From: CAVPJC01 sp963705155 | GTDB lineage: Bacteria; Chloroflexota; Anaerolineae; Anaerolineales; UBA4823 | Length of the DNA stretch: 64,000 nt | Reading direction: 5' to 3' | NCBI GenBank assembly: GCA_963705155.1 | Contig: CAVPJC010000005.1 | Coordinates: 31,976 to 95,975, forward strand | Shown: positions 46,424-56,438 of the stretch, in pieces | How the letters are laid out: each line of letters starts with the position of its first letter | Numbering within the stretch: the first letter of the stretch is position 1 | The notes under the pieces: model-generated | Told to the model about the DNA's origin: nothing | Database searches by the model: none | What the model saw: the letters and a program-made list of their open reading frames with translations, nothing else | Position numbers and translations under genes: made by a program

Positions 46424-47405
46424 ATGTCCCCAACCCACCGTATTGATCCCCGTATTCGAGCTTTGGGAAAAGCGCGTATTGACGTCACCCGCCGCGCCCG
46501 GGATGAACAGGAATGGCAGCGCATGTGGCACGCGCCGCGCTTTCCGTTTCCATTTAGCTGGGGCCAGGGGCTGAAGCACTGTATCCAGTATGTGGTGGAC
46601 GATTTCGCTGCCGAGGTTGGTTTTTTTATCGATGTGCTGGGTTTTCCGGTAAGCGCTTTTTCACCGAATTACGCCCAGTTCACCACTCCGGAAGAAGATA
46701 TTTACTTCGGTATCGTGTGCTGCAAACGAGAATGCCAGCAGCACACCGCCGGATTCACTGCGCATCCAATTTTCTGTACGCGGCTTGCAGCGCACGATTG
46801 CCGAATTGGAAAAGCGCGGCGTCAAATTTGAGCTCCGCCCTGATTCCAGCGATACAGCTATGCAGTATGCGGTTTTTCGCTCGCCCCATGGTGTAGGGAT
46901 CGAGCTTTTGGGGGTGATAGAACCTTCTGCTGTAAACATTACCGAGCGAGTTCCATCGAAAAGGAAGCCTGAGCGCGAGCCTGAACCAGAGCCGGCACAG
47001 TCCCTGGAAGACAGCCTCGACGCCTTCTGGGAGGATGATCCAGAGGAAGTAGAACCGCAGTCCGTTATTGCCGGAAGGTCCACACCAATTGTGGATGAAG
47101 AATTGGACGATGAAGAGGATGGTTCGAACACGAGTGATGAATTTGATGACGACGAGCCTGTTGCAGAAACAGCCCCGGAGCTTGATGAACCGGTTTACGA
47201 AGATGTTGACGATCCGATGGAGCCGTCTCCCATCCCGGTGCTCAAGCCGCATCCTGCTCCCGTGCCACGCCAGCCGCAGCCTAGCCCTCGCCAACGCAGC
47301 CTGGATGTTCCCCTTGAGCCCAGGAGCGTCATCCGGACTCGCAACAACCGTCTCAACGGCGGCAGCCGTTATCCATCCCTGGATGACCGCAATAACCGGG
47401 CATAA
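46424..47405 (+). CDS. VOC-family protein with long acidic, proline-rich C-terminal tail (one frame break)
   Basis: ~327 residues. Residues ~48-165 form one vicinal-oxygen-chelate domain: LKHCIQYVVDDFAAEVGFFI, VLGFPVSAFSPNYAQFTTPE, then after a break near 46733 IQFSVRGLQRTIAELEKRG and YAVFRSPHGVGIELLGV. The rest (~165 residues) is a low-complexity tail, strongly acidic (DDEEDGSNTSDEFDDDEP) and ending in Pro/Arg-rich sequence. This looks disordered. Substrate unknown. Confidence 0.75.
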
Positions 47406-47432
47406 TCTGAACCTTTCACATCTGCAACCGTA

Positions 47433-47480
47433 TATAATCTGGTTTGTATCTAGTCGAGGCGGTGGGAAATAACCGCCTCT
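47433..47480 (+). promoter_or_regulatory. -10 element followed by 8-bp hairpin (GAGGCGGT / ACCGCCTC)
   Basis: TATAAT (47433-47438) precedes a perfect hairpin, GAGGCGGT (47456-47463) pairing with ACCGCCTC (47472-47479), then TTCCTTTTA. It could be the terminator of the VOC gene or a leader hairpin for the downstream hydrolase at 47531. The same arrangement (TATAATCTG, then GC hairpin and T-rich tract) precedes rplS. Confidence 0.5.
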
Positions 47481-47530
47481 TCCTTTTATGGGTTTTGCAG
47501 CTACAATTTACCGGGTGGAGGCAACTATCC

Positions 47531-48364
47531 ATGGATAATCTGATTGATACCGGCTATGCCCCGGTTCAGGGTGGAGAATTGTATTACGAAATTTCCGGCG
47601 CCGGGCCAGCCCTGGTCTTGATCCACGCCGGGGTAGCCGACTGTACGATGTGGGATGAGCAGTTCACCGAATTTGCGCGGCAATTCCGTATTCTCCGCTA
47701 CGATGCCCGCGGCTACGGTCGTTCGCGGAGCGGGGATGTGGATTTTTCCAACCGCCAGGATATTCTGGATATACTGAACCACCTGGGCATTCAGAAAACC
47801 GCCGTGCTCGGGCTTTCACGCGGCGGACAGATTGCGATTGACTTTTGCGTGGAACATCCCGAGCGCACGCTTGCGTTGGTGGCGGTGGCTTCAGGTGTCA
47901 GCGGTTACGAGCCGCCTCCCGATGAGAGCCCCAGAGCGCAGATTGAGTACGCCATGTTCACACGGATGGATGAGCTGGATCAGCAGGGAGATTATGAAGC
48001 CCTCAATGAGCTGGAAGTGCGCATGTGGGCCGATGGCCCCGGGCAGCCAGAGGGACGGGCGGCGCGCTCGGTGCGCGAGCGCGTGCGCCGCATGAACGGC
48101 GCAACCTTCATCCGGCTGGATGGCAAACCCACCCACCTGCCGCTTGACCCCCCTGCCCTGCAGCGCCTGGGTGAAATCCGTGTGCCCACCCTGGTCGTGG
48201 TTGGCGACCTGGACACCACATCGGTCCTGGCGATCTCAGAGTTGCTGGTGAACGGTATCGCTGGTGCGCGCAAATTCATCTTCCCGGGAGTTGCGCACAT
48301 GGTTAATATGGAGAAGCCTGTCGAATTCAACCGGCTTGTCCTTGACTTTCTGAAGAGCATCTAG
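47531..48364 (+). CDS. Alpha/beta-hydrolase
   Basis: 278 residues, intact. VQGGELYYEISGAGPALVLI with IHAGVADCTMWDEQF (oxyanion), RYDARGYGRSRSGD, nucleophile AVLGLSRGGQIAIDFCV, and the His in FPGVAHMVNMEKPVEFN. The Asp is in VVGDLDTTS. Likely a small-molecule esterase or peroxidase-type hydrolase. Confidence 0.92.
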   Translation: MDNLIDTGYAPVQGGELYYEISGAGPALVLIHAGVADCTMWDEQFTEFARQFRILRYDARGYGRSRSGDVDFSNRQDILDILNHLGIQKTAVLGLSRGGQIAIDFCVEHPERTLALVAVASGVSGYEPPPDESPRAQIEYAMFTRMDELDQQGDYEALNELEVRMWADGPGQPEGRAARSVRERVRRMNGATFIRLDGKPTHLPLDPPALQRLGEIRVPTLVVVGDLDTTSVLAISELLVNGIAGARKFIFPGVAHMVNMEKPVEFNRLVLDFLKSI

Positions 48365-48397
48365 CCTGGTCTTCCATTCGATCGCAGGAGCAGTCTT

Positions 48398-48976
48398 ATG
48401 GATCTATCTTTCTTGCCTCTCACCCCCGAACGCTGGACTGATTTTGAAGATCTCTTTGGACCACGCGGCGCATGTGGGGGCTGCTGGTGCATGTACTGGC
48501 GTCTCAAGCGTTCTGATTTTGAAGCCCAGAAGGGCGAGCCAAACCGGTTAAGCTTCAAAGCAGGCGTCGATTTAGGCCTGGCGCCGGGGCTGCTGGCTTA
48601 TGACGGCGAACAGGCGGTGGGTTGGGTGGCTCTTGCTCCTCGCTCTGAATATACCGCCCTGGAAAGATCACGCATCCTGAAACCGGTGGACGATCAACCG
48701 GTCTGGTCGGTGGTGTGCTTCTTTGTGCGGAAAGGGTACCGCCGCAAAGGAATTACGGTACGCCTGCTGCGGGCTGCAGCAGAATTTGCCCGCCAATCGG
48801 GGGCGCGCATCCTTGAAGGGTATCCAGAGGAACCCAAGAAGGATAAAGTGCCAGATGTGTTTGCCTATACCGGGATTTCGTCGGCTTTTCTCAAGGCCGG
48901 GTTTATCGAAGTAGCACGCCGCTCAGAGACCCGCCCGATCATGCGCATCGTTCTGCGCGGCGAGCCGACTGGATAA
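48398..48976 (+). CDS. GNAT-family N-acetyltransferase
   Basis: 192 residues. CoA loop VRKGYRRKGITVRLLRAA and the acceptor-side GACGGCWCMYWRLKRSDFEA with a Cys-rich, Trp-rich N-terminal strip typical of a subset of GNATs. DKVPDVFAYTGISSAFLKAG closes it. Substrate unknown. Confidence 0.9.
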   Translation: MDLSFLPLTPERWTDFEDLFGPRGACGGCWCMYWRLKRSDFEAQKGEPNRLSFKAGVDLGLAPGLLAYDGEQAVGWVALAPRSEYTALERSRILKPVDDQPVWSVVCFFVRKGYRRKGITVRLLRAAAEFARQSGARILEGYPEEPKKDKVPDVFAYTGISSAFLKAGFIEVARRSETRPIMRIVLRGEPTG

Positions 48977-49070
48977 GTAGAGCTACTCGTACCCTGTGGG
49001 CCATGCAAAAAACCGAGATTGCTTCGCAAAGAGCGCTCGCAAAGACATTTCAAATAAACAAGGAGTTGTC

Positions 49071-49630
49071 ATGAAAAACCGCTGCGCCTGGGCCGGCAGC
49101 GACCCGCTCTACGTTGCATACCATGATCTGGAATGGGGCGTACCCGTCCACGATGACCGCACCCTGTTTGAATTCCTCATCCTGGAAGGCGCCCAGGCGG
49201 GGCTGAGCTGGTCTACCATTTTGAAAAAGCGCGAGAATTATCGCTCGGCTTATGATGGGTTCGACCCGGTTAAAGTCGGGGGCTATGAGGAGCAAAAGTA
49301 GCTGAGCTGCTTGCCAACCCGGGCATCGTCCGCAACCGGTTAAAAGTGGCCGCTGCGATCACCAATGCGCGTGCCTTCCTGGCGGTTCAGGCCGAATTTG
49401 GCAGCTTCGATGCGTATATCTGGCGGTTTGCCGGCGGGCAGCCGCGCCGCAATGCCTGGCAAACCATCCAACAGATGCCGGCAAAGACGGCCGAATCGGA
49501 TGCCATGAGCAAAGACCTGTCCAGGCGCGGTTTCAAATTCGTCGGTTCGACAATTTGCTATGCTTTCATGCAGGCGGTGGGGTTGGTCAACGATCACACC
49601 GTAGATTGCTACCGGTATTCGGAGGTTTAA
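49071..49630 (+). CDS. tag: DNA-3-methyladenine glycosylase I (one frame break)
   Basis: Removes 3-methyladenine from DNA. ~187 residues. The zinc-site pattern is CAWAGSDPLYVAYHDLEWG at the N-terminus and VNDHTVDCYRY at the C-terminus (Cys/His/His/Cys). LILEGAQAGLSWSTILKKR and, after a break near 49296, RRGFKFVGSTICYAFMQAVG complete it. ATG at 49071 follows AAGGAG. Confidence 0.93.
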
Positions 49631-49642
49631 TCGTGCGGCAAT

Positions 49643-49700
49643 AAAAAACCAGGGCAAAAGCCGGATGCCTCTGGTTGCGAGACATGGATTTTTGCCCTGG
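49643..49700 (-). terminator. Minus-strand Rho-independent terminator in the intergenic region
   Basis: CCAGGGCAAAA (49649-49659 on plus) and TTTTGCCCTGG (49690-49700) form an 11-bp stem. Read on the minus strand the stem ends in six U residues (from AAAAAA at 49643-49648). No protein gene on the minus strand reaches it, so it probably terminates a short RNA. A second perfect 10-bp hairpin (49714-49742, GAGAGCCGGG / CCCGGCTCTC) lies upstream of it in that orientation. Confidence 0.6.
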
Positions 49701-49876
49701 TCGTAGAATTGTTGAGAGCCGGGTACGCCGCTCCCGGCTCTCTCTAAGGAGGAGAAGAAGAGAAATCGCCCTTCGAGCTTTATAATTACCAGAGGCATCT
49801 GCATTCCTGCTTGACGCTTACCCTACGATTACCCTACGTATGCCCATCAATATTGAAGGTTTGAGACAAGATACCT

Positions 49877-50920
49877 ATGGAATTTGCAATTCAGACCGAA
49901 AATCTGGGCCGCATCTACAAAATCCGCGGCGGAAAGAAAACGGAGCCGAAAGAGCTGACTGCCTTACAGGATGTGGATCTGGAAGTGCAGCAGGGCGAGC
50001 TGTTTGGCTTGCTGGGCCCGAACGGCGCCGGCAAGACCACCCTGATCAAGATCCTGACCACCCTGCTCGCACCACCATCAGGCAGGGCCCGCGTGGCAGG
50101 TTTCGATGTTGATCAAACAGCCTGACAAGGTGCGCCCGCGCATCAACATGGTTTCGGGCGGCGAATCATCCGGTTATGGTCTGCTGACCGTGCGTGAAAA
50201 CCTGTGGATGTTTTCGCAGTTCTACGGCATGCCGTCCGCAGAGGCCAACCGGCGCATCAAGGAGCTGCTGGAGATGGTTGGCCTGGCGGATCGCATCAAC
50301 ACCAAATCTTCGGATCTCTCCACCGGCCTGCGCCAGAAGATGAACATCGTGCGCGGCTTCCTCACCGACCCGGATGTGCTCTTTCTGGATGAGCCGACCC
50401 TGGGCCTGGACGTGGGCGCCTCGCGTGAGGTGCGCCGCTTTATCCGCCAGTGGGTGGATGAGAGCAATCCGCCCAGAAGTCGGCAGCGGCGACGCCCGCA
50501 CCCTGCTGCTCACCACCCATTATATGGTGGAGGCCGATGAGCTGTGCGACCGGGTGGCGATCATCAACCAGGGCAAAGTGCTGGCCTGTGATACCCCTGC
50601 CAACCTCAAGCACCGCCTGCAGCGGCGAAGCCATCTTCCGCATGGAGGTCAGCCCGCTGAACGGGCTTTGGCGTGGAGCAGTTTGAAGCGCTGCCCGGGG
50701 TGAGCCAAGGTGGTCCACCGCCCGCAGGATGGCTTTGCCGTCGCTGGAGCTGATCCTGGCTGAAGATGACGTCCTGGGGCCGGTGGTCAACACGCTGACG
50801 GCCGCCAGCATCCGCATCCTGAACCTGCAAAAGCGCGAGCCCACCCTGGAAGATGTGTTCGTTGACCTGGTCGGGCGCAGCATGGAAGAATGGAGCAGTC
50901 GAAACGGAACAGAAGGCTGA
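49877..50920 (+). CDS. ABC transporter ATP-binding protein (three frame breaks)
   Basis: ~345 residues. Walker A: FGLLGPNGAGKTTLIKI; then ITMVSGG-type Q-loop region NMVSGGESSGYGLLTVRENL; signature DLSTGLRQKMNIVRGFL (LSTGLRQ in place of LSGGQ); Walker B VLFLDEPTLGLDVGASREV; switch LLLTTHYMVEADELCDRV. C-terminal domain KREPTLEDVFVDLVGRSMEE. Frames change near 50110, 50470 and 50640-50700. This is a DRA/NodI-like exporter ATPase that pairs with the two permeases after it. A TTGACG box (49811) precedes it. Confidence 0.85.
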
Positions 50921-50925
50921 GAAGC

Positions 50926-51789
50926 GATGCAGACCCTGGGCTAAGCTCCCGCCTCGCTGACGAGCGGTCCAAAGAACAGCGGCTGGCGGCTTTTTCTGCA
51001 AACCGTGCTGGCGCGCGCCTACCCGCGCGTCATCGGGCAGCAGCGCGAAAAATCCTGGATTTTCTTTGAAATCTTCCTGCCCATGCTGTCGGTGGCAGCT
51101 TATGTCTACGTTTACCGCGCCATCGGCGCGCCGGAAGAGTATATCGGCTTTGTGGTAATGGGCGGGGCGATGACCGCCTTCTGGATGAACATCCTGTGGA
51201 GCATGTCCAGCCAGCTTTACTGGGAAAAAGAGACCGGCAACCTGGCGTTGTATATCATGGCGCCCAACTCGATGATGGCGATCTTGCTGGGCATGGCCCT
51301 GGGCGGCCTGCTTGCTACCACACTGCGCGCCCTGGCGATCATCGGCGCTGGGGAGCTGGATGTTCCAGGTGCAGTATGCCGTCTGCCGGCTTCTGGCAGT
51401 TGTTCCTGGTGTTCCTCCTGGCCATGGTGGCGCTGTACGGCATGGGGATGATGACGGCCTCGCTCTTCCTGCTGCTCAGCCGGGAGGCCTGGCATATCTC
51501 CAACCTGGCTCAAGAGCCGATCTACCTGGTTCGGGTTTCTACTTCCCGGTCAAGAACTTGAACTTCTGGGTCGCAGCAGCGCCTCGTTCATCCCGCTTAC
51601 CCTGGGTCTGGATGCCATGCGCCAGCTTGCCTTTCCCTCCGGCGCTGCCCTGGGCTTTCTGACCGTCCCTGTAGAGATCGCCATCCTGTGCGGGCTGGCA
51701 GTGTGTTCTTCCTGGTGGGCGCCGCTGCTGCTGGCGCAATGGAAAGACTGGCCATCCGTGAAGGCCGCCTGACTGAAAGCCGCCGCTGA
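50926..51789 (+). CDS. ABC-2-type permease, first subunit (several frame breaks)
   Basis: ~285 residues of membrane protein. ARAYPRVIGQQREKSWIFFE, MLSVAAYVYVYRAIGAPEEY, GFVVMGGAMTAFWMNILWSM, LYWEKETGNLALYIMAPNSM are ABC-2 signatures. Later segments are found in other frames: MGMMTASLFLLLSREAWHIS, LNFWVAAA, and the end ERLAIREGRLTESRR at 51789. The start ATG at 50926 runs into a stop after four codons in the given frame. Several one-base changes are needed, so details are uncertain. Confidence 0.72.
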
Positions 51790-51834
51790 ACCTGCACATT
51801 GAACGGCAATCCAGAGCCACTCAAGAGGCCAATC

Positions 51835-52738
51835 ATGCTTCTGAACAAAGCCGAAACTGATCCTCCGCAATCCAGAACCGAACTTCTAAATCACCTGTGG
51901 CGCTCTTTTCGCATCGCCGCCTGGCTGGGCTGGCAGATCGAGTCCAACTGGGCAGATCCTTTCCTGTTCGCTGTCTACTCCCTGGTCAAGCCGCTGGCCG
52001 GGGCGGCCATCCTGGTGGTGATGTATGCGGTGTGATCACGCAAAGGCAACTTCGACTCGCCGCTGTTCCCCTACATTTACCTGGGCAATGCCTTCTACAT
52101 TTACGTTGGCCAGGTCATGACCGGCATCTCCTGGGCGGTGATCGACGACCGGGAACATTATAAGACCCTCAAGTACATCTACACCGCCCCGATCCACTTC
52201 CCCACTTACCTGTTGGGCCGAGGTGTGGCGCGCTTCTGGTGGCGTCCATCTCGGTGTTAGTCACCATCCTCTTCGGTGTGCTGTTCCTGCACGTTGCGCA
52301 TCGACCTGGCCGCGGTGGACTGGCTGATGTTTCTGGTGCGCTGCTGGTAGGGCGTGTTTATGCTGGCGATGATGGGTCTGATCCTGGCAGGAGCTATGCT
52401 GCTGCTGGTGCACCACATCGTGGGAGCTGGGCGGGGCGGTGGCCGGCGCGCTTTATCTTTTCAGCGGGGCGATTTTTCCCCTGGATGTGCTGCCGGCCTT
52501 CCTGCGCCCGCTGGGCTATCTGATGCCCATCACCTACTGGCTGGAGCTGCTGCGCCGTTCGCTGGTGGGTTCGGTGGCGCAGGCCTTCCCCACCCTGTCT
52601 GGCTTCAGTGACCTGCAGCTTCTGGGCGTGATGCTTGCCCTGACGGGAGTTTTTATTGGCATTTCCATCGTATCCTTCCGCTGGTGCGAGCGCAGAGCGC
52701 GTGACCGCGGACTGATTGACGTGATAACCAACTACTGA
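51835..52738 (+). CDS. ABC-2-type permease, second subunit (several frame breaks)
   Basis: ~300 residues. N-terminal SFRIAAWLGWQIESNWADPF and VKPLAGAAILVVMYAV; then, after a slip near 52030, GNFDSPLFPYIYLGNAFYIY, SWAVIDDREHYKTLKYIYTA; near 52240 SISVLVTILFGVLFL; and after 52400 GALYLFSGAIFPLDVLPAFL and LGYLMPITYWLELLRRSLV. It ends RGLIDVITNY at 52738. AGAGG precedes the ATG. With the ATPase and first permease it makes a complete exporter of unknown substrate. The operon 49877-52738 has the highest density of frame changes in the window. Confidence 0.72.
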
Positions 52739-52747
52739 GGAGCGCCT

Positions 52748-53300
52748 ATGCCAGCCCAACCTTTGCCAACCCACCCTGGCCAACCTGTCATTTATACCGG
52801 CTGCGTCGAAGCGACACCGCTGGGTGATATCTGGGTGGCGGTCAGCGGACGCGGCCTGGCGGCGCTGGAGATCCAATCCACCCGCCTGGCATTTGAAGAA
52901 AGGCTGGCGCACAGTTCCCGCCTGGGTTCCTGTGAGATCGTCTTTGATCCCGTCCGTACTTCCGAAGCCGTTCGCCAGGTACGCGAATACCTGAATGGAG
53001 ACCGCAGGGAGTTCAGCCTGCCGATTGACTGGTCGGTGATGGGGGATTTTCAGCAGCGCGCCCTGCAGGCCACAGCCGCCATCCCCTACGGCCAAACACG
53101 CACCTATGGGAGCATCGCGGCACAAATCGGGCAGCCCGCGCGCTGCCCGAGCTGTGGGCCACGCTGAAGCCACAAATCCCATACCGATCGTAGTGCCCTG
53201 TCACCGTGTTCTGGGCGCTGACGGGGGCCTGCACGGGTACAGCGCCCCTGGAGGATTAAAGAGTAAGGCCTGGCTGCTGCAGCTTGAGGGCAAAAATTGA
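52748..53300 (+). CDS. ogt: Methylated-DNA-protein-cysteine methyltransferase (one frame break)
   Basis: Transfers alkyl groups from O6-guanine to its own Cys. The N-terminal domain (GCVEATPLGDIWVAVSGRGL) and linker precede the MGMT domain FQQRALQATAAIPYGQTRTY. The active site PIVVPCHRVLGADGGLHGY lies after a frame change near 53140. Full length, ~184 residues. GAGGAGCG precedes the ATG. It overlaps the next gene by four bases. Confidence 0.92.
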
Positions 53301-54170
53301 AAAAAGCAGACTGGCTGGCATTTATCACCCTGGGTCTCGTGTGGGGCTCCTCCTTTCTTTGGATAAAGATAGCCGTCCAGGAAGTCGGCCCGTTTTTACT
53401 GGTCGCCATCCGCCTGCTCTTTGGTATACTGGCTTTGTTGGTGGGTGTTGTGATCCTCCGGCCCAATTGGCCACGCCATCCGGGTGTCTGGCTGTCACTC
53501 ACTCTGGTGGGGTTGACCAACAATGCCCTGCCGTATGTGCTCATTTCATGGGGCGAAAAGTACATCGAATTCGGCAGTCGCCGCCATTTTGAACAGCTCC
53601 ATGCCGCTCATGACCATGCTGCTGGCGCATTTCTTACTTTCGGATGATCGTCTCACGCCCGCCCGCCTGATATCCCTTCTGGTGGGCTTTGGTGGTATCG
53701 TGGTATTGCTGAGCCGCGATCTGGAGGGGGGCATCTTGCAAAGCAGCCTGCTGGGGCAGGGAGCTGTTCTGCTGGCATCGATTTCCTACGCATTCAGCAT
53801 CGTTTACCTGCGCAAAACCACACAGGATGTTCACCCTGCCGTGCGCCCGCTCATCCCCCTGCTGGGAGCCGATTTGCTGCTCTGGGGTCTTGTTCCCCTG
53901 GTGGAGGCGCCATTCACCCTGCCGCGGCTGCCCATCACCTGGATTGCGCTCGCCTGGCTGGGTATCCTTGGGGTTGCGCTGGCGTATTATTTATATTTTT
54001 ACCTGCTGCATTCGATTGGCCCCACACGCACCACCGTGGTCAGCTATGTTTTTCCACTCGTGGGTGTGATCCTGGGGGTGATTTTCTTGAATGAGCGCCT
54101 GGATTGGAACCTGGTGGTCGGAGGAGTCCTGATTATCGGCTCGATTGCCTGGGTCAACCAGAGAAAATAA
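53297..54170 (+). CDS. EamA/DMT-family transporter (one frame break)
   Basis: ~291 residues, ten helices in two EamA repeats. The first ends YIEFGS near 53570, where the frame changes to SAVAAILNSSMPLMTMLLAH. The second repeat includes LASISYAFSIVYLRKTTQD and LHSIGPTRTTVVSYVFPLVG. VFPLVGVILGVIFLNERLDW is the EamA C-terminal signature. TTG start on the ogt stop. Substrate unknown. Confidence 0.9.
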
Positions 54171-54186
54171 TCCTGAGGAGGTTTAT

Positions 54187-55405
54187 ATGCCTGAGGCTGT
54201 AATTATTGATGCAATCCGCACCCCCATCGGTGCATTGGGGGGTGCTCTATCTGCAGTGCGCCCGGACGACCTGGCAGCCCTTGTGTTAAAAGCGCTGGTC
54301 CAGCGCACCGGCATCGACCCGGCGCTGGTGGAAGAGGTTTATCTGGGATGCGCCAACCAGGCCGGTGAAGATAACCGCAATGTGGCCCGCATGGCCGCAC
54401 TTCTGGCGGGCTTCCCGGTGGAAATCCCGGCGGTCACAATGAACCGCCTGTGCGCTTCTGGCCTGGCAGCAGTGAACCAGGCGGCGCGTGCGATCCGCGC
54501 CGGCGAAGGGGATGTGTATATTGCCGGCGGCGTGGAGAGCATGAGCCGCGCTCCCTATTCCCTCCCCAAGGCCGAACAGCCGTTTTCTTTTGGCAACCTG
54601 ACCGCCTGGGATACTGCCCTGGGTTGGCGCTACCCCAACCCACGAATGCAGGAGCTGTACGGCACCGAGGCGATGGGAGAAACTGCTGAGAACATTGCCG
54701 AGATGATGCCTGAGATCACCCGTGAGCAGCAGGATGCTTTTGCGGTTGCCAGCCACCGGCGGGCTGTCGCGGCCATCGATAGTGGGAAATTTGCCGAAGA
54801 GATCGTCCCCGTGCCGGTCCCGCAGAAAAAGGGCGATCCCATCCTGGTGACCACCGACGAGCGCCCGCGCCGTGACACCAGCATGGAAAGCCTGGCGCGC
54901 TTGCGACCCGCCTTTCGCAAAAACGGCAGTGTCACCGCCGGCAACTCCTCAGGCCTGAACGATGGCGCTGCGGCGGTGCTGCTGATGAGCGCTGAGAAGG
55001 CTGCCAAGCTTGGGCTTAACCCACTGGCGCGGGTGGTCAGCTGCGGCGGCAGCCGGTGTGCCACCGCGCATCATGGGCCTGGGGCCGGTGCCGGCCGTCC
55101 GAAAGGCTCTGGGGCGCGCCGGTTTGCAGATGGAGGATATTGGCCTGGTTGAGCTGAACGAGGCCTTTGCCGTGCAGTCGCTGGCGGTGATGAAGGAACT
55201 GGGACTTGCCCAGGAGATCACCAATGTCAATGGCGGCGCGATCGCCCTCGGTCATCCGCTGGGCTGCTCGGGGGCGCGCATCCTCACCACCCTGCTGCAC
55301 GAAATGCGCCGCCGGGCCTCCGGAGAATCGCGCCCCTACTATGGCCTGGCTACCCTGTGCGTGGGGGTGGGGCAGGGCGAAGCTATCCTCATCGAATATC
55401 TATGA
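54187..55405 (+). CDS. Acetyl-CoA C-acyltransferase / thiolase, second copy (one frame break)
   Basis: ~406 residues of the PcaF/beta-ketoadipyl thiolase branch. VIIDAIRTPIGALGGALSAV opens it, the nucleophile is in TMNRLCASGLAAVNQAARAI, SRAPYSLPKAEQPFSFGNL. After a break near 55050 come RIMGLGPVPAVRKALGRAGL, GGAIALGHPLGCSGARILTT and YYGLATLCVGVGQGEAILIE with the second catalytic Cys. AGGAGG precedes the ATG. It differs from the thiolase at 38669-39875 in both length and insertions. Confidence 0.93.
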
Positions 55406-56412
55406 ACCTTTTGATCCTTGGCGGAACAGTATTTCTGGGGCGGGCACTGGTCGATGCCGCCCTCGGGCGCGGTCACAATCTCACAATGTTCAACCGCGGG
55501 CAGTCCAACCCCCACCTTTTTCCCCAGGTGGAACATGTGCAGGGCAATCGCGATGGCGGCCTGATGGCCCTGCAGGATCGCGGCTGGGATGCCGTGCTGG
55601 ATACCTGCGGCTACCTGCCGCGTATCGTGCGCCAGTCAGTCCAACAGCTGGCGGGCAGGGTGGAACGCTATGTGTTTGTCTCATCCATATCGGTTTATGC
55701 CAATTCTGGCCCGATGGGGGTTGGTGAAGACGCCCCGGTCGTCAGGCTGGAAGATGAAAGCGTGGAAGAAATCACCGGGGATACCTACGGCGGGTTGAAG
55801 GCCTTGTGCGAGCAAGCTGTGTTGGACGGCCTGCCCGGCAGGGGTTTGATCATCCGGCCCGGCCTGATTGTAGGCCCTCACGACCCCAGTGATCGTTTTT
55901 CTTACTGGCCCTGGCGGGTATCGCAGGGCGGCGAGGTGCTGGCCCCCGGACGCCCCGAGCGAAGAATACAGTTTATCGATGTGCGCGACCTGGCCGAGTG
56001 GACTGTGCGCATGGTTGAAGCCGGTGGTACGGGCGTCTACAATGCCGATGGTACGCCGCAAGGGGTAACGATGGGTGCACTGCTCCAGGCCTGCAAAACC
56101 GCCAGCCAGAGCAATGCAACTTTCACGTGGGTAAGTGAAGCCTTTCTGGAAGCACATCAGGTGCAACCCTGGATGGAGATGCCGCTGTGGGTACCAGAAT
56201 CAGATCCCGCGAACGCCGGTTTTTTTGCTTTTAGCATTGCCCGCGCGGCTGCCGCTGGTTTAACTTTTCGCACGCTGGAAGAGACTGTGCAGGCAACGCT
56301 TGAATGGCTTGGGAGCCGGCCCGCAGAGCATGCCTGGCGAGCCGGCATCCCGCAAGCACGTGAAGCCGAACTGTTGCATGCGTGGCGCCAACAAGCTGCT
56401 CTCCAGGGTTGA
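55402..56412 (+). CDS. NAD-dependent epimerase/dehydratase-like SDR protein
   Basis: 336 residues, intact. Extended SDR: MNLLILGGTVFLGRALVDAA (dinucleotide motif), then HVQGNRDGGLMALQDRGWDA and FVSSISVYANSGPMGVGED. YGGLKALCEQAVLDGLPG holds the Tyr-x3-Lys catalytic motif (Y-G-G-L-K), and IIRPGLIVGPHDPSDRF follows. It overlaps the thiolase stop as ATGA. The pattern resembles the chloroplast-stem-loop-binding/isoflavone-reductase-like group; substrate unknown. Confidence 0.9.
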   Translation: MNLLILGGTVFLGRALVDAALGRGHNLTMFNRGQSNPHLFPQVEHVQGNRDGGLMALQDRGWDAVLDTCGYLPRIVRQSVQQLAGRVERYVFVSSISVYANSGPMGVGEDAPVVRLEDESVEEITGDTYGGLKALCEQAVLDGLPGRGLIIRPGLIVGPHDPSDRFSYWPWRVSQGGEVLAPGRPERRIQFIDVRDLAEWTVRMVEAGGTGVYNADGTPQGVTMGALLQACKTASQSNATFTWVSEAFLEAHQVQPWMEMPLWVPESDPANAGFFAFSIARAAAAGLTFRTLEETVQATLEWLGSRPAEHAWRAGIPQAREAELLHAWRQQAALQG

Positions 56413-56438
56413 GTTGAAACGGCAGGAACGCTCCCGAG

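Noticed and set aside
49643..49700. Plus-strand terminator after tag
   Set aside because: On the plus strand the stem is followed by TCGTAG, not a T-run; only the minus strand has the U6 tract.
49340..49804. A 154-codon minus-strand frame over tag and the intergenic hairpins
   Set aside because: It crosses the terminator hairpin and is antisense to the Tag C-terminus; not protein coding.
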